Assembly: GCA_017993775.1 (NCBI GenBank)
Contig: JAGOMA010000046.1
Span: 1-40,634, forward strand
DNA: 40,634 nt
DNA from: Chloroflexota bacterium
GTDB lineage: Bacteria; Chloroflexota; Anaerolineae; Promineifilales; Promineifilaceae
Direction: 5' to 3'
Positions 21,542 to 29,947 of this stretch are shown piece by piece. Position 1 is the first letter of the stretch. Every line of letters begins with the position of its first letter. The notes below the pieces were generated by a model that was not told where the DNA came from, did no database searches, and saw only the letters and a list, made by a program, of their open reading frames with translations. Made by a program: the position numbers and the translations under genes.

Positions 21542-24334
21542 ATGACCCGAATCAACCGGTATCACGCCCTGTTTTTTATGCTGCTATGTTTGCTGGCGGC
21601 GGCTGTGTTACGCTTGCCAGATTTGCAAGTTGTGCCGCCGGGCGTGCATTACGATGAGGCGGCCAATGGTATTTTGGCGGCGGAAATTGGGCGGGGCATC
21701 AGTCGTCCTATCTTTATTGAAAGTTACACGGGCAAGGAAGTGCTGTTTTTCTACCTGGCCGGGGCGTTGGCGCGGTTGGTGGGGGAGACGGTGTTTGCGC
21801 TGCGGCTTACGGCCGTTTTCATCAGCCTGTTAACCATTGCCGCAACCTACTGGTTGGGGCGCGAATTGTTACGGGATCGACGGGTGGCTTTGTTGGCCGC
21901 CGCGCTGCTGGCGGTAAGTTTTTGGCATTTGGTGTTCAGCCGGTTGGGATTTCGGGCCATCAGCGAGCCGCTGCTGCAAGCTCTGACGGCCGCGGCGTTG
22001 TTTCGTGGGCTGCGGGGCGGGCAGTGGCGCTGGCTGATTATGAGCGGTGTGTGCCTGGGTCTGACGGGGTACACCTATTTGGCGGCGCGGCTGTTTCCGG
22101 CGCCGCTGCTGCTGGCGGCGCTGCCGCTGCTTTTCCAGCGGCAGCATTACAAACTGCATTGGCGGCAGTTGGCGGTGGTTGCTGGCGTTGGCCTGGTAGT
22201 GGTTGCGCCACTGCTTGTTTACTTCGTCACTCATCCAGACGCCTTTTGGGTGCGGATTGGTCAGGTTGGCCCGGCCAGCAGCCGGACGCTGCTGGAAAGT
22301 TATGGGCGTACGTTGCAAATGTTTTTCTTGAAGGGCGATCCATATGTGCGCTTTAATGTGCCGGAACGGCCGTTATTCAGCCTGTTTTGGGGCACATTGT
22401 TGGTGGTGGGCTGGTTTGTAACCCTGTTAAGTTGGCGGCGATTGCGGGCTGATTGGCAGCGAGCCGCAGCGGTTTTGCTCTTATGCGTGCCGTTTATCAT
22501 GGTTTTGCCCACTGCGCTGGCCGTTAATGAAATTTTGCCCAGCAATTTACGGGCGATTGGCCTGATTCCGTTCATCTTTTATTTACCGGCGCTGGGATTG
22601 GTGACATTGGTGGATGCGCTGGCGCAGCGGCTGGCACGGCCGTATCTGGCCAACACTGGGTTTCTGGTTCTGTGTGGCGTGGTTTTGGTCGCTGAAGGGT
22701 TGGCGATGAGCCGGCTTTATTTTGACGTTTGGGGAATGGACCCGGCTTTGTTTGTAGCTACCGATGGCGATTTAACGGCCGTGGCCGATTTCCTCAACAA
22801 TCTGCCGCCCAAGCCCGACGAGACCATTTTTGTCGCCGCTTTGCATTACCAGCACCCGACCATCGCCTATCTCAGCGGCCGATATGGCGAGGTGAAGTGG
22901 CTGCCAGGAAGCGCGGCGTTTGTGCTGCCGGCGGAAGGGTCGGCGCTGTACATTTATCCCATCAACAGCCCGCTGCCCGATTGGGCCGAGCCATTTTTGG
23001 CCGGGGCGACGGCGCTGCCCACAGTGGATGGGCCGGATGGACAACCGGCGTTTGTGGCGTATCGCATAACGGCCGTGCCAACCATCAACCCACCCCACGC
23101 GCAAACCATCCATTTTGGCGGCGCAGTCACCTTGTTAGGCTACGATGTCGGCACGGCGGCGGCCGGCGAACCGGCGCCGCTGACCCTTTATTGGCGCATC
23201 GACGCCGTGCCGGGAGCCGATTTTATGCCCTTTGCTCACCTGGAAGATGCCTGGGGCGCGCGCTGGAGCCAGGCGCAGACGTTTGCCTATCCGGTTGCCC
23301 AGTGGCAGGCGGGCGATGTAGTGGTGCAGCGCGTCGACGTGCCGGTTCCGGCAGGCGCGCCGCCGGGCGATTATCGGGTGCGGTTGGGTTGGTTTGATGA
23401 GGCGAGCGGGGAACGGCTGCCGGTGTTGGATGGCGACGGCCGTTTTGCCGGTGACAGCCTGGTGATTGAAGGTCTGGCGGTAACAGCCGGGACGCCGCCC
23501 GATCCGCTGCCCACGCCGCCATTTGTGGTGGACGAACCCATTCGGCGCGGGCTGCAACTGTTAGGTTACGAACGTGGCGGCAGCGCCATTACCACCGGCG
23601 AGACGATGGACCTGGCCTTTTGGTGGCTGGCCGAGGAGCCGCAGCCGGCCATTAGTTTGCGTGTGGAGGCTTTTCGCGCCGACCATACCGGCCGGATTTT
23701 ATTGGAAACGCTGCCGGTGCATGGCACGTATCCGTTCCCCAGTTGGGCGACGCCGCAGTTTGTCATCGACCGGCAGCGGCTGCCCATTCCGGTGAATCTG
23801 GAACCGGGGGAGTACCGCCTGACCCTGCATTTGTTTGCTGCGGGCAACCAGTCGCTTGTTAAAGTGGATTTGGGGCCGTTGACTGTGGCGCAAACGGAAC
23901 GCCTGTTTGCCCCGCCCGATACGCAGTTCCCCTTGGCGGCGACATTTGGCGGGGAGATTCAGCTTTTGGGGTACGATTTGGCAGCCGGCGAGGCGGCAGG
24001 CACGTTTGATTTGCGGCTGGTTTGGCAGGCCATCACAGTGCCAACGGCCGATTACACCGTTTTTGTTCACGTTCTTAATGGAGATGGGACGTGCTGTCTT
24101 TGGCAGCAAGATGCGCTGCCCCAGCAGGGCCAATATCCCACCAGCCGCTGGCTGGCGGGAGAAGTGGTGGTGGACGAGTACCAGATCGGGCTGCCGGAGG
24201 GAACCGCGCCCGGTTATTACCCGTTGGAAATTGGGCTGTATGTGGCGGAAAACGGCCGTCGCCTGCAAGTGCAATCGCCGCTGCTGCCGCCATCCGACGT
24301 GGTGTATTTGAATCCGCTGGTGGTGGGGGAATGA
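21542..24334 (+). CDS. GT-C family membrane glycosyltransferase with three C-terminal beta repeats
   Basis: The product of about 930 residues begins with a hydrophobic region of roughly 10-12 membrane segments (1-400) carrying the acidic pair HYDEAANG at 40-41 of the first outside loop, as in GT39/ArnT-like lipid-linked sugar transferases. A soluble outside part follows. From about residue 530 to the end there are three tandem units of about 130 residues. Each starts with LLGYD or LLGYE and ends with a P-x-GDYRVRLG, PGEYRLTLHL or PGYYPLEIGL strand; these look like extracytoplasmic beta-sandwich domains. Two ATGs (21536 and 21542) are possible; a TAAAAT box ends 8 nt before the second. The gene converges with pheA, with 5 bp between stops. 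The role is probably cell-surface glycan or glycoprotein assembly. Confidence 0.82.
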   Translation: MTRINRYHALFFMLLCLLAAAVLRLPDLQVVPPGVHYDEAANGILAAEIGRGISRPIFIESYTGKEVLFFYLAGALARLVGETVFALRLTAVFISLLTIAATYWLGRELLRDRRVALLAAALLAVSFWHLVFSRLGFRAISEPLLQALTAAALFRGLRGGQWRWLIMSGVCLGLTGYTYLAARLFPAPLLLAALPLLFQRQHYKLHWRQLAVVAGVGLVVVAPLLVYFVTHPDAFWVRIGQVGPASSRTLLESYGRTLQMFFLKGDPYVRFNVPERPLFSLFWGTLLVVGWFVTLLSWRRLRADWQRAAAVLLLCVPFIMVLPTALAVNEILPSNLRAIGLIPFIFYLPALGLVTLVDALAQRLARPYLANTGFLVLCGVVLVAEGLAMSRLYFDVWGMDPALFVATDGDLTAVADFLNNLPPKPDETIFVAALHYQHPTIAYLSGRYGEVKWLPGSAAFVLPAEGSALYIYPINSPLPDWAEPFLAGATALPTVDGPDGQPAFVAYRITAVPTINPPHAQTIHFGGAVTLLGYDVGTAAAGEPAPLTLYWRIDAVPGADFMPFAHLEDAWGARWSQAQTFAYPVAQWQAGDVVVQRVDVPVPAGAPPGDYRVRLGWFDEASGERLPVLDGDGRFAGDSLVIEGLAVTAGTPPDPLPTPPFVVDEPIRRGLQLLGYERGGSAITTGETMDLAFWWLAEEPQPAISLRVEAFRADHTGRILLETLPVHGTYPFPSWATPQFVIDRQRLPIPVNLEPGEYRLTLHLFAAGNQSLVKVDLGPLTVAQTERLFAPPDTQFPLAATFGGEIQLLGYDLAAGEAAGTFDLRLVWQAITVPTADYTVFVHVLNGDGTCCLWQQDALPQQGQYPTSRWLAGEVVVDEYQIGLPEGTAPGYYPLEIGLYVAENGRRLQVQSPLLPPSDVVYLNPLVVGE

Positions 24335-24339
24335 AGCCG

Positions 24340-25179
24340 TTACTCTTTCGTGTCGATTTTGGCCGCCGGATACGAGCCTAGCACCTTCAGGAAAGACGCC
24401 CGTTTAAGAATGCCCAACATCGCTTCGCGCACCAGTGGGTCATCTTCGTGCCCTTCAAAATCCACGTAAAACAGGTAATGCCAGGGACGGTTGCGCCGAG
24501 GGCGCGATTCGATCTTGGTGAGGTTGATGTTGCGGCTGGCCAGTTCACCCATCACGGCGTACAGCGCGCCGGGGACATGGCGGGTGGTGAAGATGATCGA
24601 CGTTTTGCTGGGATCGCGCCGGGGCGGCGTGGATTTACCGAGGACAAAAAAGCGGGTGAAGTTAAAGTCCAGGTCTTCCAGGTTACGCACGAGAATTTCC
24701 AGGTTATAGGTTTGGGCGGCCAGTTCGCTGGCGATGGCTGCTGTGCCGGGTTCGGGATCGGCGGCCAGATCGCGGGCTGCGCCGGCCGTGTCGTAGTAGT
24801 CGATGGGGGTGATACCCAGGCGGCGCAGGGTTTGTTCGCATTGGGCGAGGGCCTGGTAATGGGATTTTACGCGTTTGATGTCGCTGAGATGGGAACCGGC
24901 GGGGGCCATGAGGCAGTGTTCTACTTTGACGATGGCCTCTGCCTGGACGGAAAGGTCGTGGTCCATGAGCAGGTCGTAGGCGGGGACGACGGTGCCGGCG
25001 AGGGAGTTTTCGACGGGTAACATGCCGTGGGTGACACGGCCGTTATGCAGCGCTTCAAAAATCTCGGTAAATGTGCGACAGGGCAGGGTGCGTGCGTTTG
25101 CGCCAAAATGCTGCCGTACGGCCTGTTCGGAATAGGCGCCTGGTTCGCCCTGAAAGGCGATGATTTGCTCTTCGACCAT
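24340..25179 (-). CDS. pheA: Prephenate dehydratase
   Basis: Prephenate dehydratase converts prephenate to phenylpyruvate in phenylalanine biosynthesis. The 279-residue product has the PDT domain (about 6-182) starting IAFQGEPGAYSEQA, LPVENSLAGTV (54-64), and the conserved Thr-Arg-Phe (175-177) in NFTRFFVLG. A C-terminal ACT domain (about 190-270) follows with GALY (204-207) and ESRP (224-227), the phenylalanine-binding motifs for feedback inhibition. No chorismate mutase domain is fused. AGGAG is placed before the ATG. Confidence 0.95.
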   Translation of the reverse strand: MVEEQIIAFQGEPGAYSEQAVRQHFGANARTLPCRTFTEIFEALHNGRVTHGMLPVENSLAGTVVPAYDLLMDHDLSVQAEAIVKVEHCLMAPAGSHLSDIKRVKSHYQALAQCEQTLRRLGITPIDYYDTAGAARDLAADPEPGTAAIASELAAQTYNLEILVRNLEDLDFNFTRFFVLGKSTPPRRDPSKTSIIFTTRHVPGALYAVMGELASRNINLTKIESRPRRNRPWHYLFYVDFEGHEDDPLVREAMLGILKRASFLKVLGSYPAAKIDTKE

Positions 25180-25500
25180 CTTTTACTCTCCTGGGTGCTC
25201 TGCAAGGGCGGAAACGGCCGTAACGGCCGTACAAACTACAACAAGTATACCGTTGAACCAAACCGGAAACGAACCCTATCCACCGCAGACCCGGCCAATT
25301 GCCCACGATCCGTTCCCCGCTGGAAGACCCAACGACTTTTCAAGTTTAGGCCAGGAACATTGTGCATTTTTTACAAGAGACGATATGTTTTGTGATACTA
25401 TTTGTCCATGAATGAAAGAGGAGCTGCCACCCCCTGAATACAACCCAAGGAGAGGCGCTGGCTGGTTAGCTGTCAGTGAATATAGAAGGAGAACCCAACA
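25180..25500. other. Divergent promoter region between pheA and the acyl-CoA ligase gene
   Basis: The 321-bp gap serves two divergent genes. It contains two octamers in direct tandem, at 25214-25221 and 25223-25230, forming AACGGCCGTAACGGCCGT. Near the plus-strand gene, TTTACA close to 25367 and TACTAT close to 25396 could be its -35 and -10 boxes with a spacer slightly longer than usual. No coding frame is supported. Confidence 0.45.
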
Positions 25501-27216
25501 ATGGAAATGACATACGCGGATAAACCCTGGTTGAAAATGTATGATAAAGGCGTTCCGGCAACGGTTGACACCCCTCAGGAAACCATCCTTGATATGTTGG
25601 ATGGCGTCGCCCGCAAACATCCCCAACACGCAGCCATCAATTACAAAGGCAAAGCCCTGACATACCAAATGTTCAAAGAACAAATAGATGCCATTGCGGC
25701 CGCTTTGGTTGCCAGCGGTTTCAAAAAAGGGGATCGCGCCGTCATTTATATGCCCAACACGCCACAGTTTGTGATCAGCTATTTTGGCATCATGAAGGCC
25801 GGTGGTATTGTCATTGCCACCAACCCGCTTTATACCGAACGAGAATTGGAACACCAATTGGCCGATTGCGGCGCAGAGACAGTATTCGTCATGAGCCGGT
25901 ATTACCCTCTTTTAAAGAGCGTTCAGCGTAAAGGCCATACCCAGGTCAAGCGGATTATCGTCGCCAACATCAAAGAGTACTTCCCCTTCATGCTAAAGAC
26001 CCTGTTTACCTTGCTGCGCGAGAAAAAAGGCGGCGATCAGGTTAAACCAGAGCAGGGCGACATGAGTTTCCCCGACTTTCTCGCCTTGGGGCGGCGTTCG
26101 CCGCAGGCCAAAGTGACCGTAACCAACGAAGATTTGGCGATGCTGCAATATACCGGCGGCACAACCGGTCTGGCCAAAGGAGCGATTGGGCAGCATAAAA
26201 ACCTGGCCGCAAATGTCGCCATGCTGAAAGAGTGGTTGGAATGGGAAGAAACGAAAGAAGGCTTTGTGGGGGCCATTCCATTTTTCCATTCGTATGGCAT
26301 GATAACGACCATGATTTTATCGGCGACAATGGCCGCCACCCTTTATATTGTGCCCGACCCCCGCGACCAAAAGGATTTGTTAAGCACCATCGACAAATAC
26401 AAACCAACGCTTTTCCCCGGCGTACCGGCCATGTACATTGCCATCAACAACAACCCTGATGTTGCCTCTGGTAAATACGATGTCACATCGATTCGCGCTT
26501 GCATCTCCGGTTCTGCGCCGCTGCTCATGGAAACCAAGCGCCAATTTGAAGAATTGACTGGCGGTAAACTGGTTGAAGGGTTTGGCATGACGGAAACATT
26601 CGTAGCCACCCACTGCAATCCCATCGAAGGGGAAAACCGTGAAGGTTCTATCGGTTTGCCGCTGCCCAGCGTGGAATGCCGCATTGTGGATGCGGTCGAG
26701 GGCGAGAAGGATTTGCCGGTTGGCGAGGTTGGCGAGCTGCTGATTAAAGGGCCGACGGTGATGAAGGGATACTGGAATATGCCCACCGAAACGGTCAATT
26801 CGCTGCGTGATGGCTGGTTATTTTCTGGCGATATCGCTCGCATGGATGAGCAGGGTTACTTCTATATTGAAGATCGCAAGAAAGATATGATTATCGCCGG
26901 TGGGTATAATGTTTACCCGCGGGAGATTGAAGAGGTTCTCATGATGCATCCGGCGGTGATGGAAGCGGCCGTTGCCGGTGTGCCAGATCCGAAGCGTGGT
27001 GAAACAGTGAAGGCCTGGATCGTCAAAAAACCAGGCGACGCCACCACGGAAGCCGAAATTGTCGAGTGGTCTAAGACGCAATTGGCCAAATATAAATATC
27101 CACGGTTGATTGAATTCCGCAGCGAACTGCCAAAAACGACGGTGGGGAAGGTATTGAAGCGGGATTTGGTGAAAGAATACAAAGCCCAGTTGTCTGATAA
27201 AAATCAGACTGCGTGA
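25501..27216 (+). CDS. fadD: Long-chain fatty acid--CoA ligase
   Basis: The 571-residue enzyme activates fatty acids by ATP-dependent adenylation and transfer to coenzyme A. It is a complete ANL-family protein: phosphate loop YTGGTTGLAKGA (from about 217), the VPAMY and GFGMTET motifs, GWLFSGDIARMDEQGYFYIEDRKKDMIIAGGYN spanning the hinge (to about 470), and a C-terminal domain with catalytic Lys in PKTTVGKVLKRDL (about 550). AAGGAG lies before the ATG. It is a paralogue of the truncated protein at 7094-8542, sharing the N-terminal WLxxYD/MYDxGVP start. It carries no ACGGCCGT octamer, the longest octamer-free gene stretch in the window. A terminator follows at 27240-27276. Confidence 0.94.
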   Translation: MEMTYADKPWLKMYDKGVPATVDTPQETILDMLDGVARKHPQHAAINYKGKALTYQMFKEQIDAIAAALVASGFKKGDRAVIYMPNTPQFVISYFGIMKAGGIVIATNPLYTERELEHQLADCGAETVFVMSRYYPLLKSVQRKGHTQVKRIIVANIKEYFPFMLKTLFTLLREKKGGDQVKPEQGDMSFPDFLALGRRSPQAKVTVTNEDLAMLQYTGGTTGLAKGAIGQHKNLAANVAMLKEWLEWEETKEGFVGAIPFFHSYGMITTMILSATMAATLYIVPDPRDQKDLLSTIDKYKPTLFPGVPAMYIAINNNPDVASGKYDVTSIRACISGSAPLLMETKRQFEELTGGKLVEGFGMTETFVATHCNPIEGENREGSIGLPLPSVECRIVDAVEGEKDLPVGEVGELLIKGPTVMKGYWNMPTETVNSLRDGWLFSGDIARMDEQGYFYIEDRKKDMIIAGGYNVYPREIEEVLMMHPAVMEAAVAGVPDPKRGETVKAWIVKKPGDATTEAEIVEWSKTQLAKYKYPRLIEFRSELPKTTVGKVLKRDLVKEYKAQLSDKNQTA

Positions 27217-27239
27217 CGCTGGCCTTGTTTGCGTGATGC

Positions 27240-27276
27240 AAAAGCCCTGCCTATGTTTACATGGGCAGGGCTTTTT
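27240..27276 (+). terminator. Bidirectional intrinsic terminator between two convergent genes
   Basis: AAGCCCTGCC (27242-27251) pairs with GGCAGGGCTT (27264-27273), followed by TTTTT on the plus strand, and preceded by AAAA, which gives a shorter T-run on the minus strand. It ends the fatty acyl-CoA ligase gene and may also serve the UvrD-like gene on the other strand. Confidence 0.85.
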
Positions 27277-27294
27277 AGTTTCAGGGGTGATTGT

Positions 27295-29352
27295 TTATGT
27301 TTTGCGGGCAGGTTGCAGGGCGCGCCAGAGGGGGCCTTCCTGGCGCAGACCGCGTCGGTCCAGGTCGCTATTTGCCAGGATGATGCGGCCTGTGCAGCGG
27401 TTTGTGAGGCCGCGGATGATGTTGCTGAGGAGTTCGTTGCGAATGGCAAATTCTTCTTCGGTACTCCAGAGGATTGGCTGGCGGCTTTGGGCCAGGACAA
27501 AGGCATTGCTGAGAGGTTGTTTGGGGATGTCCCACCAACCGGTAGCGGCCGTTTCCAGCCATACCTGGTAGGTTGCCCGTTGTCCAGCTAGCAGGTAGCC
27601 GTAAATGGTGGAGATCATAATGCCGTTGGGGTCGGGCGGGTCGCCCAATTCAGGTGGATTGGCAGTGACAAGGCCTTGATTGACGCCATCAATAAAGGTA
27701 ACGCCAATTTCGGCCGGGGTGGTTAACCCAATCGCTTGCGCCGACTGCCGAAGGCGGGTGGCCGATTGGACGAGCCAATCGCACACGGCCGCGCCGGATA
27801 TATCCGGTTCGGGGCGAAAACGGGGCTGCGCCAGCAGATCGTTGAACAGGTTGTAGAGAAAGACATCAATGGGCAGCGCAGGGCTTTGGGCTTCCAGCCA
27901 GAGGCGCAGTTCTTCTACCAGGTTTATGGTGTGCGCGCCGATGCGTTCCGCAAGCCAATCGGGCAGTTCGGTGCCGGGCAGCAGACGTGGTCCTTTGGAT
28001 TGGTAGAGGCGTTCGGCGATAAGGGCAGCGCGGGCGGGATCGAGGCCGCTGATGCTCAGGGTGAGGGCTTCGGCGACGTCGTATTCAGACGGGGCGAGGC
28101 CCCAGGTTGGATAGGCCAGGGCGAGCCAGGTGAGCCAGGCGCGGATGCGCGGTTCTTCGCGTGGGCTGGAGCGGCGGCGCAGCAAAAAATAGGGCAGGCC
28201 GGCTTCTTGGAGGGCCTGGGTCAGCAGGTAGTGGAGCGCGCCATCGAGGTAGGGGACGATGATGGCTATTTGATTGGTTGGTGTTCCCTGATCGACGAGA
28301 TTGGCGAGCAGGGGCGCAAGTTGAGAGGTCATGTCGCGGCGGTAACGGCCGTTTACCACCCGTTCCACTGCCTTTTCTGCCCCCAGCGTGGGCAGGTTGG
28401 TGTGCATCAGAAAGTTTTCTACCAGATTCGAGAGCGCGATCATCTCTGGGGCGGCGACAAAGTTCTGCGTGAAATCGAAGGCCAGCTTGCAGGTTAGCCG
28501 TAAGCGTTTAGCTCCCGACGGATCGGCGGCCATGAAGCGTTTGTATCCGCCGCCGTTGTCGTAGGCGACGGCCGTTGTTTGCGTTGAGTGCATGAGCTGC
28601 GTGACAAAGTTTTGGCCGGCCGGGGTCTGTTCTTCTATGTTGTCCACAATCAGGTGGCGGAAGCGTTCGCGGAAATAGCGATGGAATTCAGGGTGTTTTA
28701 CAAGCTGTGTATCGAACATTTGCACGGCTAGCGAGAGATCGAGCAGGCTGTGAGACAGGCAGTGGCGGCGGAATTGGGAAACGGCCGTGGCCGCATCCTG
28801 TAAATGACGCACCCGCTCCGCTTCTCCCACCCAGGTATCGATCTGCCGATCGATGGCCGCTTCCAGGCTCAAGCCATTCAACGCCGCCCGATTCAACGTA
28901 TCCAACAACTGGCTCACAATTTGCTGCGGGCGCAGCCGCAAATCGGAAAAAGCCCCCTCGCGCAGCATAGCCGAGATAATGCCCCACATCAACAATTGGG
29001 CCAGATCATAACTGAGAAAAGCGGGAGGACGATAGGGATGAATAAACCCGCCTGGCCGGGCTACCAGCGGCCAAAACAATGCCACCATTTCCTGCGCCAA
29101 TTGGGTGTAGGTGGTAATTTTCAGATCAGCGTAAGGGCCGAGGCCCGATTGATGTACGGCATCCAGGTATTCCTGCTGGTGTTCCGGCTCGGCGACCAAA
29201 ACCAACAGGGTGTAAGCTGGCTCCCCGTCTGCCAGCAGACGCAGCAGGCGCTGCTGTAAAGCGGTTGTTTTGCCTGTGCCGGCCGCCCCCAACATAAAAC
29301 TATGCGTGTTTGCAGCTATGGTTTCGTTTTGAATAGGTGTAAGCGCAACCAT
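27295..29352 (-). CDS. UvrD/AddB-like P-loop ATPase with atypical motif II
   Basis: The 685-residue product resembles superfamily I helicase-nuclease subunits of the UvrD/AddB kind. Walker A GAAGTGKTT is at 22-30. The motif II site reads LIVDNIEEQTP (234-244), where active helicases have VDExQDT, so the catalytic Glu appears replaced by Asn. Later PTNQIAIIVPYLDG and IMISTIYGYLLAGQRATYQVWLETA match the positions of motifs IV and V. No nuclease domain or iron-sulphur cysteines are evident at the C-terminus. It is possibly a scaffold or DNA-bound ATPase rather than a helicase. The ATG overlaps the upstream rhomboid stop (TAAATG), so translation is probably coupled, and the rhomboid and VWA-FHA genes are in the same operon. 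Confidence 0.72.
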   Translation of the reverse strand: MVALTPIQNETIAANTHSFMLGAAGTGKTTALQQRLLRLLADGEPAYTLLVLVAEPEHQQEYLDAVHQSGLGPYADLKITTYTQLAQEMVALFWPLVARPGGFIHPYRPPAFLSYDLAQLLMWGIISAMLREGAFSDLRLRPQQIVSQLLDTLNRAALNGLSLEAAIDRQIDTWVGEAERVRHLQDAATAVSQFRRHCLSHSLLDLSLAVQMFDTQLVKHPEFHRYFRERFRHLIVDNIEEQTPAGQNFVTQLMHSTQTTAVAYDNGGGYKRFMAADPSGAKRLRLTCKLAFDFTQNFVAAPEMIALSNLVENFLMHTNLPTLGAEKAVERVVNGRYRRDMTSQLAPLLANLVDQGTPTNQIAIIVPYLDGALHYLLTQALQEAGLPYFLLRRRSSPREEPRIRAWLTWLALAYPTWGLAPSEYDVAEALTLSISGLDPARAALIAERLYQSKGPRLLPGTELPDWLAERIGAHTINLVEELRLWLEAQSPALPIDVFLYNLFNDLLAQPRFRPEPDISGAAVCDWLVQSATRLRQSAQAIGLTTPAEIGVTFIDGVNQGLVTANPPELGDPPDPNGIMISTIYGYLLAGQRATYQVWLETAATGWWDIPKQPLSNAFVLAQSRQPILWSTEEEFAIRNELLSNIIRGLTNRCTGRIILANSDLDRRGLRQEGPLWRALQPARKT

Positions 29353-29943
29353 TTAACCGGCAATCAAACTGACCAGCCAGGCAGCCAAAAATCCGCCCAA
29401 GAAGCCAAACAAATGGCCGGTCGTGGAGATGCCTTCTTTACCGGGCGCAATCTGTTTGATCATGCCAAACGCGCCATAAAAGAAGACGCCCAGAACAAGC
29501 ACCCCAATGGCGATCAGGATGGAGACAAAATCGCGCGGGGGCAGAACGCCATTCCCCAGCACAAATCCAAAATAACCTAAAATCAGGCTGCTGGCGCCGA
29601 TATGGGCCGTGCCCGTTTTGCCAAAAAACCAGATGCCCAGCCCACTGGTTACCATCACAATGGGCGTTACCACCCAAAAAGCAATGGTGTTCGGAACCAT
29701 CACCAGATAAGCCAAAACCAAGAGTGGGATGGTATTCGACATGATATGCTTAAAATCTTTATGCAAAAAAGGCGCAATGAGAATAGGCAGCAGCCGAAAG
29801 GATGTCCGCGGTTGGATAGCAAATCGTTGGTTTAACCGGTTGCGCAGCAGCAGGCCGTCTATAAGACGCAGTCCCCAAATGAGGATAAACAGGCCAATTA
29901 CAATGTAGATACGGCCGGAAACATTGCTCAAAAGTGAATCCAT
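29353..29943 (-). CDS. Rhomboid-family intramembrane serine protease
   Basis: The 196-residue protein has about six membrane segments. Rhomboid hallmarks are visible: H-X3-N in FKHIMSNTIPL (His66, Asn70), the nucleophile Ser118 in HIGASS, followed by an alpha-helical YFGFVLG, and the catalytic His177 in GHLFGFLGGF. Rhomboids cut single-pass membrane proteins within the membrane. The gene is 4 bp from the end of the VWA-FHA gene upstream and overlaps the start of the UvrD-like gene downstream, so all three should be co-transcribed. The neighbouring single-pass proteins are obvious candidate substrates (inference). Confidence 0.88.
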   Translation of the reverse strand: MDSLLSNVSGRIYIVIGLFILIWGLRLIDGLLLRNRLNQRFAIQPRTSFRLLPILIAPFLHKDFKHIMSNTIPLLVLAYLVMVPNTIAFWVVTPIVMVTSGLGIWFFGKTGTAHIGASSLILGYFGFVLGNGVLPPRDFVSILIAIGVLVLGVFFYGAFGMIKQIAPGKEGISTTGHLFGFLGGFLAAWLVSLIAG

Positions 29944-29947
29944 GATG

